DNA of 13,050 nt from Marine Group II euryarchaeote MED-G33. GTDB taxonomy: Archaea; Thermoplasmatota; Poseidoniia; Poseidoniales; Thalassarchaeaceae. Position 1 is the first letter of the stretch. Each line of letters opens with the position of its first letter. Location: the NCBI GenBank assembly GCA_949538655.1, contig CATISE010000093.1:1-13050 (forward strand), read 5' to 3'. The notes below the pieces were generated by a model. The model was not told where the DNA came from and made no database searches. It saw nothing but the letters and a program-made list of their open reading frames with translations. This document shows, in pieces, positions 7,558 through 13,050 of the stretch. A program made the position numbers and the translations under genes.

Positions 7558-8145
7558 ATGAGGGAGATACAGTTCGCTCAAACTGTGTCGCGTGTACCTT
7601 ACCCTTGCTGGGGTTTGTCTTTCCCCGAACCGATTACCGATTCTGCACAATTGGTGGAATCATTATTGGAATGGCGAAATGATGAGCATTGGCTACTGCT
7701 TGGTGGCCCTGCTGCGGTAAGTGAAGCACAGTTGTGGACGGCTTGGATTGGGCTTGCATCACGACAAAGAAACTCCACGATGCGTGCCAATTCTTTGGAT
7801 GTAGAATTCATTCGCCTGATTGCCGGTACGCATCAAATTCGAATTGGATTTGACCGTGCTGGGTTGGCCGATGGTGATCAAACTGCGTGGCTGGTTCATC
7901 TTCCAAAATTCACTGTAGAACCAATTGAAGACATGAAATGGCCAGAACTCGACAGGGTGGAATTAGACCGAGAAGCCGATCGATTGATGCGTGTCCTAAA
8001 TGCGAAACTTTTGCCCCATGGACCCATCCCTCATGATGAAAGTGTTCAACGTCTTGAATTGCAGGTTGAGGATGAAAAATCGGTCAATATTGACTCAATC
8101 CACCGTTCGGCACTTGCCCATATCGCTCTAGCTGATTACAATTGA
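7558..8145 (+). CDS. cgi121: KEOPS complex subunit Cgi121
   Basis: This 195-residue protein probably belongs to the Cgi121/TPRKB family. In KEOPS (Kae1-Bud32-Cgi121-Pcc1), Cgi121 binds the kinase Bud32 and helps recruit tRNA for t6A37 synthesis in the cytoplasm. The diagnostic stretch is residues 79-104: SLDVEFIRLIAGTHQI, then FDRAGLADGD. This matches the family pattern of a helix ending in an SxExLxYLxGxxQI-like motif followed by a short GI/GL turn. The upstream LLLGGPAAVSEAQLWTAWIGLA (47-68) matches the helix that opens the fold. At 195 residues it is longer than typical archaeal members (about 150), with an additional C-terminal extension (about 120-195) rich in Glu and Asp. The start is ATG 7558; an adjacent TTG at 7555 is less likely. 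It begins 11 bp after the helicase stop, so co-transcription is expected. Confidence 0.75.
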   Translation: MREIQFAQTVSRVPYPCWGLSFPEPITDSAQLVESLLEWRNDEHWLLLGGPAAVSEAQLWTAWIGLASRQRNSTMRANSLDVEFIRLIAGTHQIRIGFDRAGLADGDQTAWLVHLPKFTVEPIEDMKWPELDRVELDREADRLMRVLNAKLLPHGPIPHDESVQRLELQVEDEKSVNIDSIHRSALAHIALADYN

Positions 8146-8207
8146 TTTGTAGATGACAGAGATGGTTCAACGAAACCCCTTATGGCCTTGACCTACCGCC
8201 ACGATTC

Positions 8208-8477
8208 ATGGCAAAGCACCACACTTGGCGCAAATGCGTGGATTGCGGAATCCAATGCACACCAATGAACTTCGTTGATGTAGAGGGTGACAGAATTTGC
8301 TTGGCTTGTTGGACCGCACGGACCAATCCAGAACACCCTGACATGGAGGCCATTATTGAGAAGGTCGAGGCAGAGGTTGAAGTATGGAGATGCCAGAAGC
8401 ATACTCGTGATGAGAATGGATTGCCAAATGGACCAAAATCAGTTCGTACTCAAGGAAATCGTACAAACAACCCCTGA
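8208..8477 (+). CDS. Small CxxC/CxxC zinc-binding protein
   Basis: I do not recognise a specific family for this 89-residue protein. It has CVDCG at residues 10-14 and CLACW at 31-35, two CxxC knuckles 17 residues apart that should bind one zinc. A short acidic amphipathic helix follows (about 45-60, MEAIIEKVEAEVEVW), then a WRCQKH segment and a polar tail. There is no signal peptide or membrane segment, so it is probably cytoplasmic. It begins 62 bp after cgi121 and ends overlapping the ribosome-binding site of the next gene, with the TGA at 8475-8477 sharing bases with the pepF Shine-Dalgarno sequence. This placement indicates translational coupling with the peptidase gene and supports the ORF being real. 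Nucleic-acid binding or protein-protein contact is possible but not shown. Confidence 0.65.
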   Translation: MAKHHTWRKCVDCGIQCTPMNFVDVEGDRICLACWTARTNPEHPDMEAIIEKVEAEVEVWRCQKHTRDENGLPNGPKSVRTQGNRTNNP

Positions 8478-8483
8478 GGTGAT
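8476..8483 (+). promoter_or_regulatory. Strong Shine-Dalgarno sequence of the M3 peptidase gene
   Basis: GAGGTGAT is fully complementary to the conserved archaeal 16S rRNA 3' end (AUCACCUC) and sits 3 bases before ATG 8487. It overlaps the TGA stop of the upstream small zinc protein. Most other genes here lack any such site, so this start is probably internal to a polycistronic message. Confidence 0.75.
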
Positions 8484-8486
8484 TTA

Positions 8487-10169
8487 ATGGCTTCTTTTGA
8501 GGGGCTGGATGCCACAAAGTGGTCTGAAATTGAACCACATTATCAGGACTTTCTGAATCGAGATATTGACTCTGCAGAAGCCCTCGAGACTTGGTTACTA
8601 GAACTGGGTCAATTTGGAGCCTATGTCGGAGAAACTGGTGCAATGCTGTATGTCGAAATGACCTGTGATACAGAAAATGAAGAAATCAAACAAGCATACC
8701 TTGACTTTGTCGAAAATGTTCAACCAGAACTATCGAAGATTGGAGATTTGCTAAACAGAAAGTTGGCTGAAAACCCATTTGCTGACGAACTAGATACAGA
8801 AGAATACAATGTGTTGCTACGAGATACTAGAATGGATTTAGCATTGTTCAGGGAAGAAAACATCCCCATCTACACAGAATTGACAAAATTAGGTCAACGC
8901 TACAACGAAATCTGTGGTGCCATGACTGTGGAATTCGACGGTGAAGAGCGTACCATGCAACAAATGGGGAAATATCTGCAAGTTAGTGATCGTGAAACGA
9001 GAGAAAATGCATATCGGACTGTTGGTGAAAGGCGATTCCAAGAATCTGAAAAAATAGATGATATCTATGAAGAGATGATTGCTCTGAGACAACAAGTTGC
9101 TCAGAATGCTGGATATGATAACTTTCGAGATTACATCTTTGATGCAAAACATCGATTCGATTATTCACCAGACGATTGTAAAGCGTTTCATGATGCTGTT
9201 GAAGCCATCTGTGTACCGTTGAAAAGAGATGTAGACGATGAACGAAGGCAAAATCTGAATCTCGAGTCTTTGAGAATGTGGGACATGGGCCATGATGTCC
9301 ATGGCAGAGAACCATTGAAGCCATTCACAAAAGTAGAGGAAATGGTCGCGGGAACAAGTCGAATGTTCCATCGGCTATCACCAGAACTGGGCCTTTTCTT
9401 TGACAGTTTGCGAGACGGTACAAGTCTAGATTTGGATAGCCGTAAGGGCAAGGCGCCTGGTGGTTACCAAGTTCAACGTGATCACAGTCGAAAACCATTT
9501 ATTTTCATGAATGCAACAGGTTTGCAAAGAGACCTGGAAACGATGGTACACGAAGCGGGTCACGCTTTCCACTCAATTTATGCTGATGATTTACCATTAA
9601 TCGATTATCGAAATGCCCCTCTAGAGTTTTGTGAAGTCGCAGCGATGTCAATGGAATTATTGACTCATGACTTCCTCGATGAATTCTATTCGGAGGAAGA
9701 TGCCCAAAGAGCTGTACGAGAGCATCTTGAAGGAATCGTATCCATTCTTGCTTGGATTGCAACCATCGACTCATTCCAACACTGGGTATACACGAACCCC
9801 GAGCATACCCGGGCAGAGAGACATGCAAAGTGGCTCGAACTAGGCGACCGATATGGATCAGTACTGGATTGGAGTGGCTTTGAGGACTGGAGAAATGTGG
9901 GGTGGCAACGGCAACTACATCTTTTCTCATATCCCTTCTACTATATCGAATATGGAATCGCTCAATTAGGGGCATTGCAAATGTGGCTCCAATACAAAGA
10001 AAGTCCTGAAATGGCACTTTCCAACTATGCAAAATCAATGCGATTGGGTGGTTCTCGCCCACTGCCAAATTTATTCGAAGCTGGTGGCATGAGTTTTGAT
10101 CTTGGCCACTCTACAGTGCAGGGCCTGATTGATGCCGTACGAGATGAGTTGGCAAAATTGCCTGCATGA
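8487..10169 (+). CDS. pepF: M3-family oligoendopeptidase (PepF-like)
   Basis: This 560-residue cytoplasmic zinc endopeptidase of the M3 (thimet/oligopeptidase F) family cleaves short peptides produced by protein turnover or uptake. The zinc site is HEAGHAFHS (355-363; His 355, Glu 356, His 359), with the third ligand most likely Glu 383 in EFCEVAAMSMELL. Downstream the FSYPFYYIEYGIAQLGALQMW segment (480-500) supplies the tyrosines typical of the family's substrate-stabilising region, and a GGSRPLPNLFEAGG element (521-534) matches the C-terminal part. The N-terminal helical half (about 1-200) fits the oligoendopeptidase F N-domain. The length is normal for PepF-type enzymes. There is no signal peptide, so it acts inside the cell. 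Translation is probably coupled to the preceding zinc-protein gene. A 70-bp gap with an inverted repeat separates it from the convergent radA. Confidence 0.92.
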   Translation: MASFEGLDATKWSEIEPHYQDFLNRDIDSAEALETWLLELGQFGAYVGETGAMLYVEMTCDTENEEIKQAYLDFVENVQPELSKIGDLLNRKLAENPFADELDTEEYNVLLRDTRMDLALFREENIPIYTELTKLGQRYNEICGAMTVEFDGEERTMQQMGKYLQVSDRETRENAYRTVGERRFQESEKIDDIYEEMIALRQQVAQNAGYDNFRDYIFDAKHRFDYSPDDCKAFHDAVEAICVPLKRDVDDERRQNLNLESLRMWDMGHDVHGREPLKPFTKVEEMVAGTSRMFHRLSPELGLFFDSLRDGTSLDLDSRKGKAPGGYQVQRDHSRKPFIFMNATGLQRDLETMVHEAGHAFHSIYADDLPLIDYRNAPLEFCEVAAMSMELLTHDFLDEFYSEEDAQRAVREHLEGIVSILAWIATIDSFQHWVYTNPEHTRAERHAKWLELGDRYGSVLDWSGFEDWRNVGWQRQLHLFSYPFYYIEYGIAQLGALQMWLQYKESPEMALSNYAKSMRLGGSRPLPNLFEAGGMSFDLGHSTVQGLIDAVRDELAKLPA

Positions 10170-10178
10170 GTGTAGCAC

Positions 10179-10222
10179 CGACGGCATCGGTAGGAAAAAT
10201 GGGAAAGAACCCGATGCCGTCG
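10179..10222. repeat. 12-bp perfect inverted repeat between convergent pepF and radA, possible terminator
   Basis: The arms CGACGGCATCGG (10179-10190) and CCGATGCCGTCG (10211-10222) are exact reverse complements separated by 20 bases. The loop on plus is purine-rich; on the radA (minus) strand it reads as a pyrimidine tract containing TTTCCC and TTTTT. It lies in the only sizeable convergent spacer in the window. A bidirectional terminator or RNA-stabilising hairpin is plausible. Archaeal termination normally needs T-runs more than hairpins, so the T-rich loop may matter for radA. Confidence 0.7.
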
Positions 10223-10232
10223 AGGCCACAGA

Positions 10233-10252
10233 CCTACGCTCAATCACGTAGG
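10233..10252. repeat. Small inverted repeat across the radA stop codon
   Basis: CCTACG (10233-10238) and CGTAGG (10247-10252) form a 6-bp stem with an 8-base loop that contains the radA stop codon (minus strand). It lies next to the larger 12-bp repeat. It may be part of the same 3'-end structure or occur by chance. Confidence 0.35.
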
Positions 10253-11259
10253 CCCTCTGCTGTGACGAAGAACTTGGCTTCGCCTTCAGGCAGATTAGGT
10301 GAATCGACCAGGCGTGCGATACGTGAGCCCGCCTTGGACTTCCTGAGATAGATACGGAAGGTCGATGCGTGACCAACAACGTGGCCACCAACTGGCTTGG
10401 TAGGATCTCCCCACATTGCATCTGGTTTTGACATGACCTGGTTGGTCACGAGAACCATCGCGTTGTTGACATCTGCCAACTTCTTGAGTTCCTTCATATG
10501 ACGGTTGAGTTTCTGTTGCCGGTCTGCCAGCATACCTCTTCCAAGGAATTCAGCACGGAAGTGGGCAATCAGTGAGTCAACGATAATCAGTTTAACATCA
10601 ATGTTCTTTGATGCTCGCTGAACCTCATCCACAAGCAACATCTGATGGGCAGAGTTGTACGCACGAGCGACGTGAATTCGCTCAAGGGCGACTTCGGGAT
10701 CAATCCCGACGCCTCGTGCCATTTGTGCTATGCGTTCTGGGCGGAAGGTGTCTTCTGTATCGATGTAGAATACTTCACCACCAAGTCCACCTTGTTCTCT
10801 CGGTAGCAAACAGTTGACTGCAAGTTGATGTCCGACCTGGGTTTTTCCACTACCGAATTCGCCATACACTTCGCAAATTGATTGTGTTTCAAATCCGCCA
10901 CCTAGCAACTCATCGATTGCTGCTGAACCGCTACTCAACTTGAGCACCTGACGACGTCTTTCCATGAGGGAATTTCCGGATACGAAGCCACCAATATTGG
11001 CCAGCTTCTTGGCGGAGTTGATAATTTTAGACGATACTGCTTCACCAAGTTCTGCAGCGTCTGCAAGTGATTTGGGAGTCATTACTGCGATGGCTAGCAG
11101 TTCGTTGAACCCTGCTTCGCGCAGTTTCTCTGCGGTCGCGGGTCCGACGCCTGGGAGATCTTCTACTGTAATCTCAGGCTCTTCTGCATCGATAACGAGG
11201 ACCTCCTCATCATCTTCGGTTACGGTCTCGGTCTTTGTTGTCTTCTTCTCGTTTGTCAT
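10240..11259 (-). CDS. radA: DNA repair and recombination protein RadA
   Basis: RadA is the archaeal RecA/Rad51 recombinase; it forms filaments on single-stranded DNA and drives ATP-dependent strand exchange. The 339-residue product has an acidic N-tail, then a helix-hairpin-helix LPGVGPATAEKLREAGF (35-51), a linker with the polymerisation region IGGFVSGNSLMERR (89-102), Walker A GEFGSGKT (133-140), Walker B LIIVDSL (224-230), an L1-like FRAEFLGRGMLADRQQKLN (234-252) and an L2 region beginning TNQVMSKPDAMWGDPTKPVGGH (272-293). All expected catalytic elements are present and the length is normal for RadA. The start was set at ATG 11259 because a Shine-Dalgarno AGGTGA lies 4 bases upstream and a TATA-like box lies about 45 bp upstream. 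The frame is open to 11421, but the extra 54 residues lack RadA features. It converges on pepF and lies 180 bp downstream of the initiator tRNA. Confidence 0.96.
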   Translation of the reverse strand: MTNEKKTTKTETVTEDDEEVLVIDAEEPEITVEDLPGVGPATAEKLREAGFNELLAIAVMTPKSLADAAELGEAVSSKIINSAKKLANIGGFVSGNSLMERRRQVLKLSSGSAAIDELLGGGFETQSICEVYGEFGSGKTQVGHQLAVNCLLPREQGGLGGEVFYIDTEDTFRPERIAQMARGVGIDPEVALERIHVARAYNSAHQMLLVDEVQRASKNIDVKLIIVDSLIAHFRAEFLGRGMLADRQQKLNRHMKELKKLADVNNAMVLVTNQVMSKPDAMWGDPTKPVGGHVVGHASTFRIYLRKSKAGSRIARLVDSPNLPEGEAKFFVTAEGLRD

Positions 11260-11263
11260 ATTC

Positions 11264-11269
11264 TCACCT
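11264..11269 (-). promoter_or_regulatory. Shine-Dalgarno sequence of radA
   Basis: AGGTGA on the minus strand lies 4 bases before ATG 11259 and pairs with the archaeal 16S 3' end. It decides the radA start against the in-frame upstream extension and indicates a leadered transcript. Confidence 0.7.
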
Positions 11270-11298
11270 TGTGTTGTAGACCGTCCTAGAGTGCTGTA

Positions 11299-11308
11299 GT
11301 ATATGAAG
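11299..11308 (-). promoter_or_regulatory. TATA-box candidate for radA
   Basis: The minus strand reads TTCATATACT here, the best TATA-like element in the window. Transcription starting about 25 bases downstream would give a leader of about 20 nt containing the AGGTGA site before ATG 11259. Confidence 0.5.
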
Positions 11309-11438
11309 CGACGATGGACTGATGTAATTCTTTGGAGGGGCTGAATTACCAACCATGGCCACTCAGTCTGTCGTTTTTCCACTTTCATTTCACATTCATC
11401 ACTTTCGCGAAACGAATGCATTTGGAAATTTTCTTAGA
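11309..11438. other. Spacer between initiator tRNA gene and radA promoter, with a 10-bp palindrome
   Basis: No convincing gene lies in this stretch. It contains the perfect palindrome TTTCGCGAAA at 11403-11412, about 100 bp upstream of the radA TATA-like box. Ten-base palindromes occur by chance, so an operator function is only a possibility. On the minus strand, downstream of the tRNA, there is no long T-run that would mark a strong terminator. Confidence 0.3.
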
Positions 11439-11513
11439 TAGCGGGTGATCGATTTGAACGATCGGTCTCCGGGTTATGAGCCCGACGAGATAACCTGGCT
11501 ACTCCAACCCGCT
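11439..11513 (-). tRNA. Initiator tRNA-Met (anticodon CAT)
   Basis: This 75-base cloverleaf has acceptor stem AGCGGGT/ACCCGCT, a D-arm with GG in the loop, an anticodon stem TCGGG/CCCGG with loop CTCATAA, a five-base variable loop AGACC, a T-arm GATCG-TTCAAAT-CGATC and discriminator A. The anticodon is CAT. Two features mark it as the initiator rather than elongator Met or the Ile CAT isoacceptor: the A1-U72 pair, which archaeal and eukaryotic initiators share, and three consecutive G-C pairs (GGG 29-31 with CCC 39-41) next to the anticodon loop. U36-A37-A38 fits the recognition sequence for t6A37, made by KEOPS, one of whose subunits is encoded in this window. There is no intron and the 3' CCA is not encoded. 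Confidence 0.93.
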
Positions 11514-11595
11514 GGTTCTACGGGGTTGCCACCCCTATTTCAAGGACTCCGCATACACGGAATACTCATTGAGTCGATGCTTACGTAGTGATGCG
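11514..11595. promoter_or_regulatory. Divergent promoter region of initiator tRNA and pyrC
   Basis: The region is 82 bp long. On minus, CTTGAAATAG (11535-11544) is centred about 25 bp before the tRNA 5' end and is a candidate tRNA TATA box. A small hairpin, GGGGT-TGCC-ACCCC (11522-11535), lies between it and the tRNA. On plus, no clear TATA box precedes pyrC; the AT-rich stretch around 11561-11570 is about 30 bp before ATG 11596. Confidence 0.35.
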
Positions 11596-12948
11596 ATGAC
11601 AGGTGACCTGTTGATTCAGAATACGACAATGGTCTTGCCGGGCCGTGTCGTTGAAGGTGATCTCCGTGTTGTTTCTGGTATGATCAAAACCGTAGCAACC
11701 CAAGGTGGTTTGGTACCAACCTCTGGTGAGGTGGTCATCGATGGAACTGGATTGCATCTATTACCGGGTGCCATTGATCCACATGTTCACTTCCGAGATC
11801 CTGGCAATCCCGAAAAAGAAGACCTCGAGAGTGGAAGTCGTGCTGCTGCTGCTGGTGGAGTTACATCATTTCTCGATATGCCGAATACGGTACCAAACGC
11901 GACCAATCGTGCCGCACTAGAGGCAAAAATTGCTCTTGCTTCTCAAAAAGCGGTTACTCACCACGGATTCTTCGTCGGTGCCACCAACAACAACGTTGCC
12001 GATATGCAAAGTGTCGAAGGGATGGATGGCGTTTGTGGAATCAAGATTTTCATGGGTAGTAGCACAGGGGACTTGCTCGTACATGAGCAAAAGTATCTCG
12101 AGAATATTTTTGCAAATACGGGAGGCATTATTGCAACCCACGCAGAGGATGAAGACCGGCTCCAAGCCCGCATTGCTGAGTTCAAAGGTCGCACCGATAT
12201 TGCCGCTCATGCAGAATGTCGAGATGTTGAGTGTGCCATGATCGCTACAAAACGTGCATCAGCTTTGGCCAAAGATCACGATCATCGACTCCATATCGTC
12301 CATCTGACAAGCGGGGCTGAAGCAGATTGGTTGGCCTCCAATAAGGGTGACCTCATCACCACTGAAGTTTGTGGTCAACACCTGACTTTCGACCAGAATG
12401 ATGTCGAAGAACGCGGAGTGCGTTCACTCATGAATCCACCCATTCGCTATACTGAGGATAGAGATACACTGTGGAAGCGACTCAAAGATGGCACCATCGA
12501 TTGTGTCGTGACCGACCATGCGCCACACACGTTGGAAGCCAAATCGGTTGGATATCCCAATGCGCCTGCAGGCATGCCTGGTGTTGAAACTTCACTCCCA
12601 CTCATGCTTACGCACGCGATGGATGGAAAGTGCAGTGTATCCGATGTCGTTCGATGGATGTGCGCCGGTCCCGCGAAAGTGTATGGGATTGAGAACAAGG
12701 GTTCACTCCTCGAAGGCTATGATGGAGATTTGACCTTGGTCGATCTCGAAACACGTCGAACCATTACCGATGCCGATACTTGGACCAGAGTTGGATGGAC
12801 GCCCTATGCGGGGATGGAATTGACTGGACTTCCCATGTGGACCATCGTCGATGGAATTCCTGTTCACAAGCGAACCCCTGGGGGATCGTTCCGTGGAGAA
12901 GCAATCGGTGCGCCCGGTAAATCGGGTCGTACGCTGAAATTCTCGTGA
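11596..12948 (+). CDS. pyrC: Dihydroorotase
   Basis: Dihydroorotase interconverts N-carbamoyl-aspartate and dihydroorotate, the third step of de novo pyrimidine synthesis, in the cytoplasm. The 450-residue product has the metal-binding DPHVHFRDPG (61-70; His 63, His 65), a likely carboxylated lysine in GIKIFMGSSTG (Lys 150), THAEDE (181-186; His 182), HIVHLTSG (233-240; His 236), NPPIR (280-284) and the catalytic Asp in VTDHAPHT (305-312; Asp 307). Order, spacing and length fit a class I-like dihydroorotase of the cyclic amidohydrolase superfamily. Related hydantoinases and allantoinases share the HxH fold, but the FRDPG and NPPIR motifs favour PyrC. The start was set at ATG 11596; the frame continues to a TTG at 11569, which would add nine residues without family features. 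The stop abuts the convergent gene at 12949. Confidence 0.92.
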   Translation: MTGDLLIQNTTMVLPGRVVEGDLRVVSGMIKTVATQGGLVPTSGEVVIDGTGLHLLPGAIDPHVHFRDPGNPEKEDLESGSRAAAAGGVTSFLDMPNTVPNATNRAALEAKIALASQKAVTHHGFFVGATNNNVADMQSVEGMDGVCGIKIFMGSSTGDLLVHEQKYLENIFANTGGIIATHAEDEDRLQARIAEFKGRTDIAAHAECRDVECAMIATKRASALAKDHDHRLHIVHLTSGAEADWLASNKGDLITTEVCGQHLTFDQNDVEERGVRSLMNPPIRYTEDRDTLWKRLKDGTIDCVVTDHAPHTLEAKSVGYPNAPAGMPGVETSLPLMLTHAMDGKCSVSDVVRWMCAGPAKVYGIENKGSLLEGYDGDLTLVDLETRRTITDADTWTRVGWTPYAGMELTGLPMWTIVDGIPVHKRTPGGSFRGEAIGAPGKSGRTLKFS

Positions 12949-13050
12949 TCAACCTTCTTCTTTCGGAGGTGAACCTTCCGAACCCGACGAACTTTCACCA
13001 GAATCGCCATCTTCAGTGTCTTCCATCATGACGACATCATCGTGGTAGTA
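12949..13050 (-). CDS. C-terminal acidic tail of an unidentified protein (runs off window end)
   Basis: The minus strand is open from the window edge to a TGA at 12949-12951, giving 33 residues: YYHDDVVMMEDTEDGDSGES, then a Ser/Gly/Glu/Pro-rich end finishing KEEG. The composition is that of a disordered, acidic C-terminus. Too little is visible to name the protein. The stop codon touches the pyrC stop codon with no spacer, which supports a real gene end rather than a chance frame. Confidence 0.6.
   Translation of the reverse strand, partial: YYHDDVVMMEDTEDGDSGESSSGSEGSPPKEEG

Noticed and set aside
8983..9324. 113-residue open frame on minus within pepF
   Set aside because: It is an antisense shadow, His-rich, with no domain.
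9505..10068. 187-residue open frame on minus within pepF
   Set aside because: It is antisense to the catalytic half of the M3 peptidase and has no recognisable domain.
11260..11421. 54-residue N-terminal extension of RadA
   Set aside because: ATG 11259 has a Shine-Dalgarno site and gives a normal-length RadA, and the extension reads through the TATA-like promoter.
11439..11513. Possible tRNA-Ile (CAT) or elongator tRNA-Met
   Set aside because: The A1-U72 pair and the three G-C pairs at the base of the anticodon stem are initiator features.
11569..11595. TTG start for dihydroorotase adding nine residues
   Set aside because: ATG 11596 is followed at once by the usual first beta-strand (LLIQNTTMVLPG), and the extension has no family features.

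Overview
The window looks like chromosomal DNA from a streamlined, probably marine, euryarchaeon. My best guess is Marine Group II (Poseidoniales) or a close relative. The evidence is an archaeal gene set (RadA, a Hel308-type helicase, Cgi121 of KEOPS, an archaeal-type initiator tRNA), very tight packing, acidic proteins, and secreted proteins with CARDB and calcium-loop motifs. Base composition is intermediate (about half GC by eye). No rRNA, CRISPR array, insertion sequence or phage gene was seen. The taxonomic call is inference; the archaeal call is firm.

Layout. Positions 1-1537 (minus) hold the N-terminal 512 residues of a large secreted protein built of CARDB-like repeats, cut by the window edge. 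It diverges from a SprT-like zinc metalloprotease (1632-2171, plus), which is followed by a 663-residue membrane/secreted protein of unknown family (2196-4187, plus). That gene ends exactly where a two-TM, TerB-like, calcium-loop protein on the other strand ends (4188-4919, minus). A plus-strand run follows: Hel308-type helicase (5006-7546), Cgi121 (7558-8145), a small CxxC/CxxC zinc protein (8208-8477) and an M3-family oligoendopeptidase (8487-10169). A 12-bp perfect inverted repeat lies in the short gap before radA (10240-11259, minus). Upstream of radA on the same strand is the initiator tRNA-Met (11439-11513), then dihydroorotase on plus (11596-12948). The C-terminal tail of one more minus-strand gene (12949-13050) abuts pyrC with no spacer.

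How the genes fit together. Hel308, RadA and the SprT-like protease point to replication-fork and recombination/repair work. Cgi121 belongs to the t6A37 tRNA-modification complex, and the window also carries a likely t6A substrate, the initiator tRNA with U36-A37-A38. PyrC is housekeeping pyrimidine synthesis and the M3 peptidase fits intracellular peptide turnover. The surface/secreted genes at the left end are the least understood part.

Overall this is mostly an ordinary core-genome segment. No clear new defence or mobile system is visible. The points most worth a second look are the 663-residue membrane protein, the TerB-like membrane protein, a long acidic linker in Hel308, the palindrome between pepF and radA, and two convergent gene pairs whose stop codons touch.
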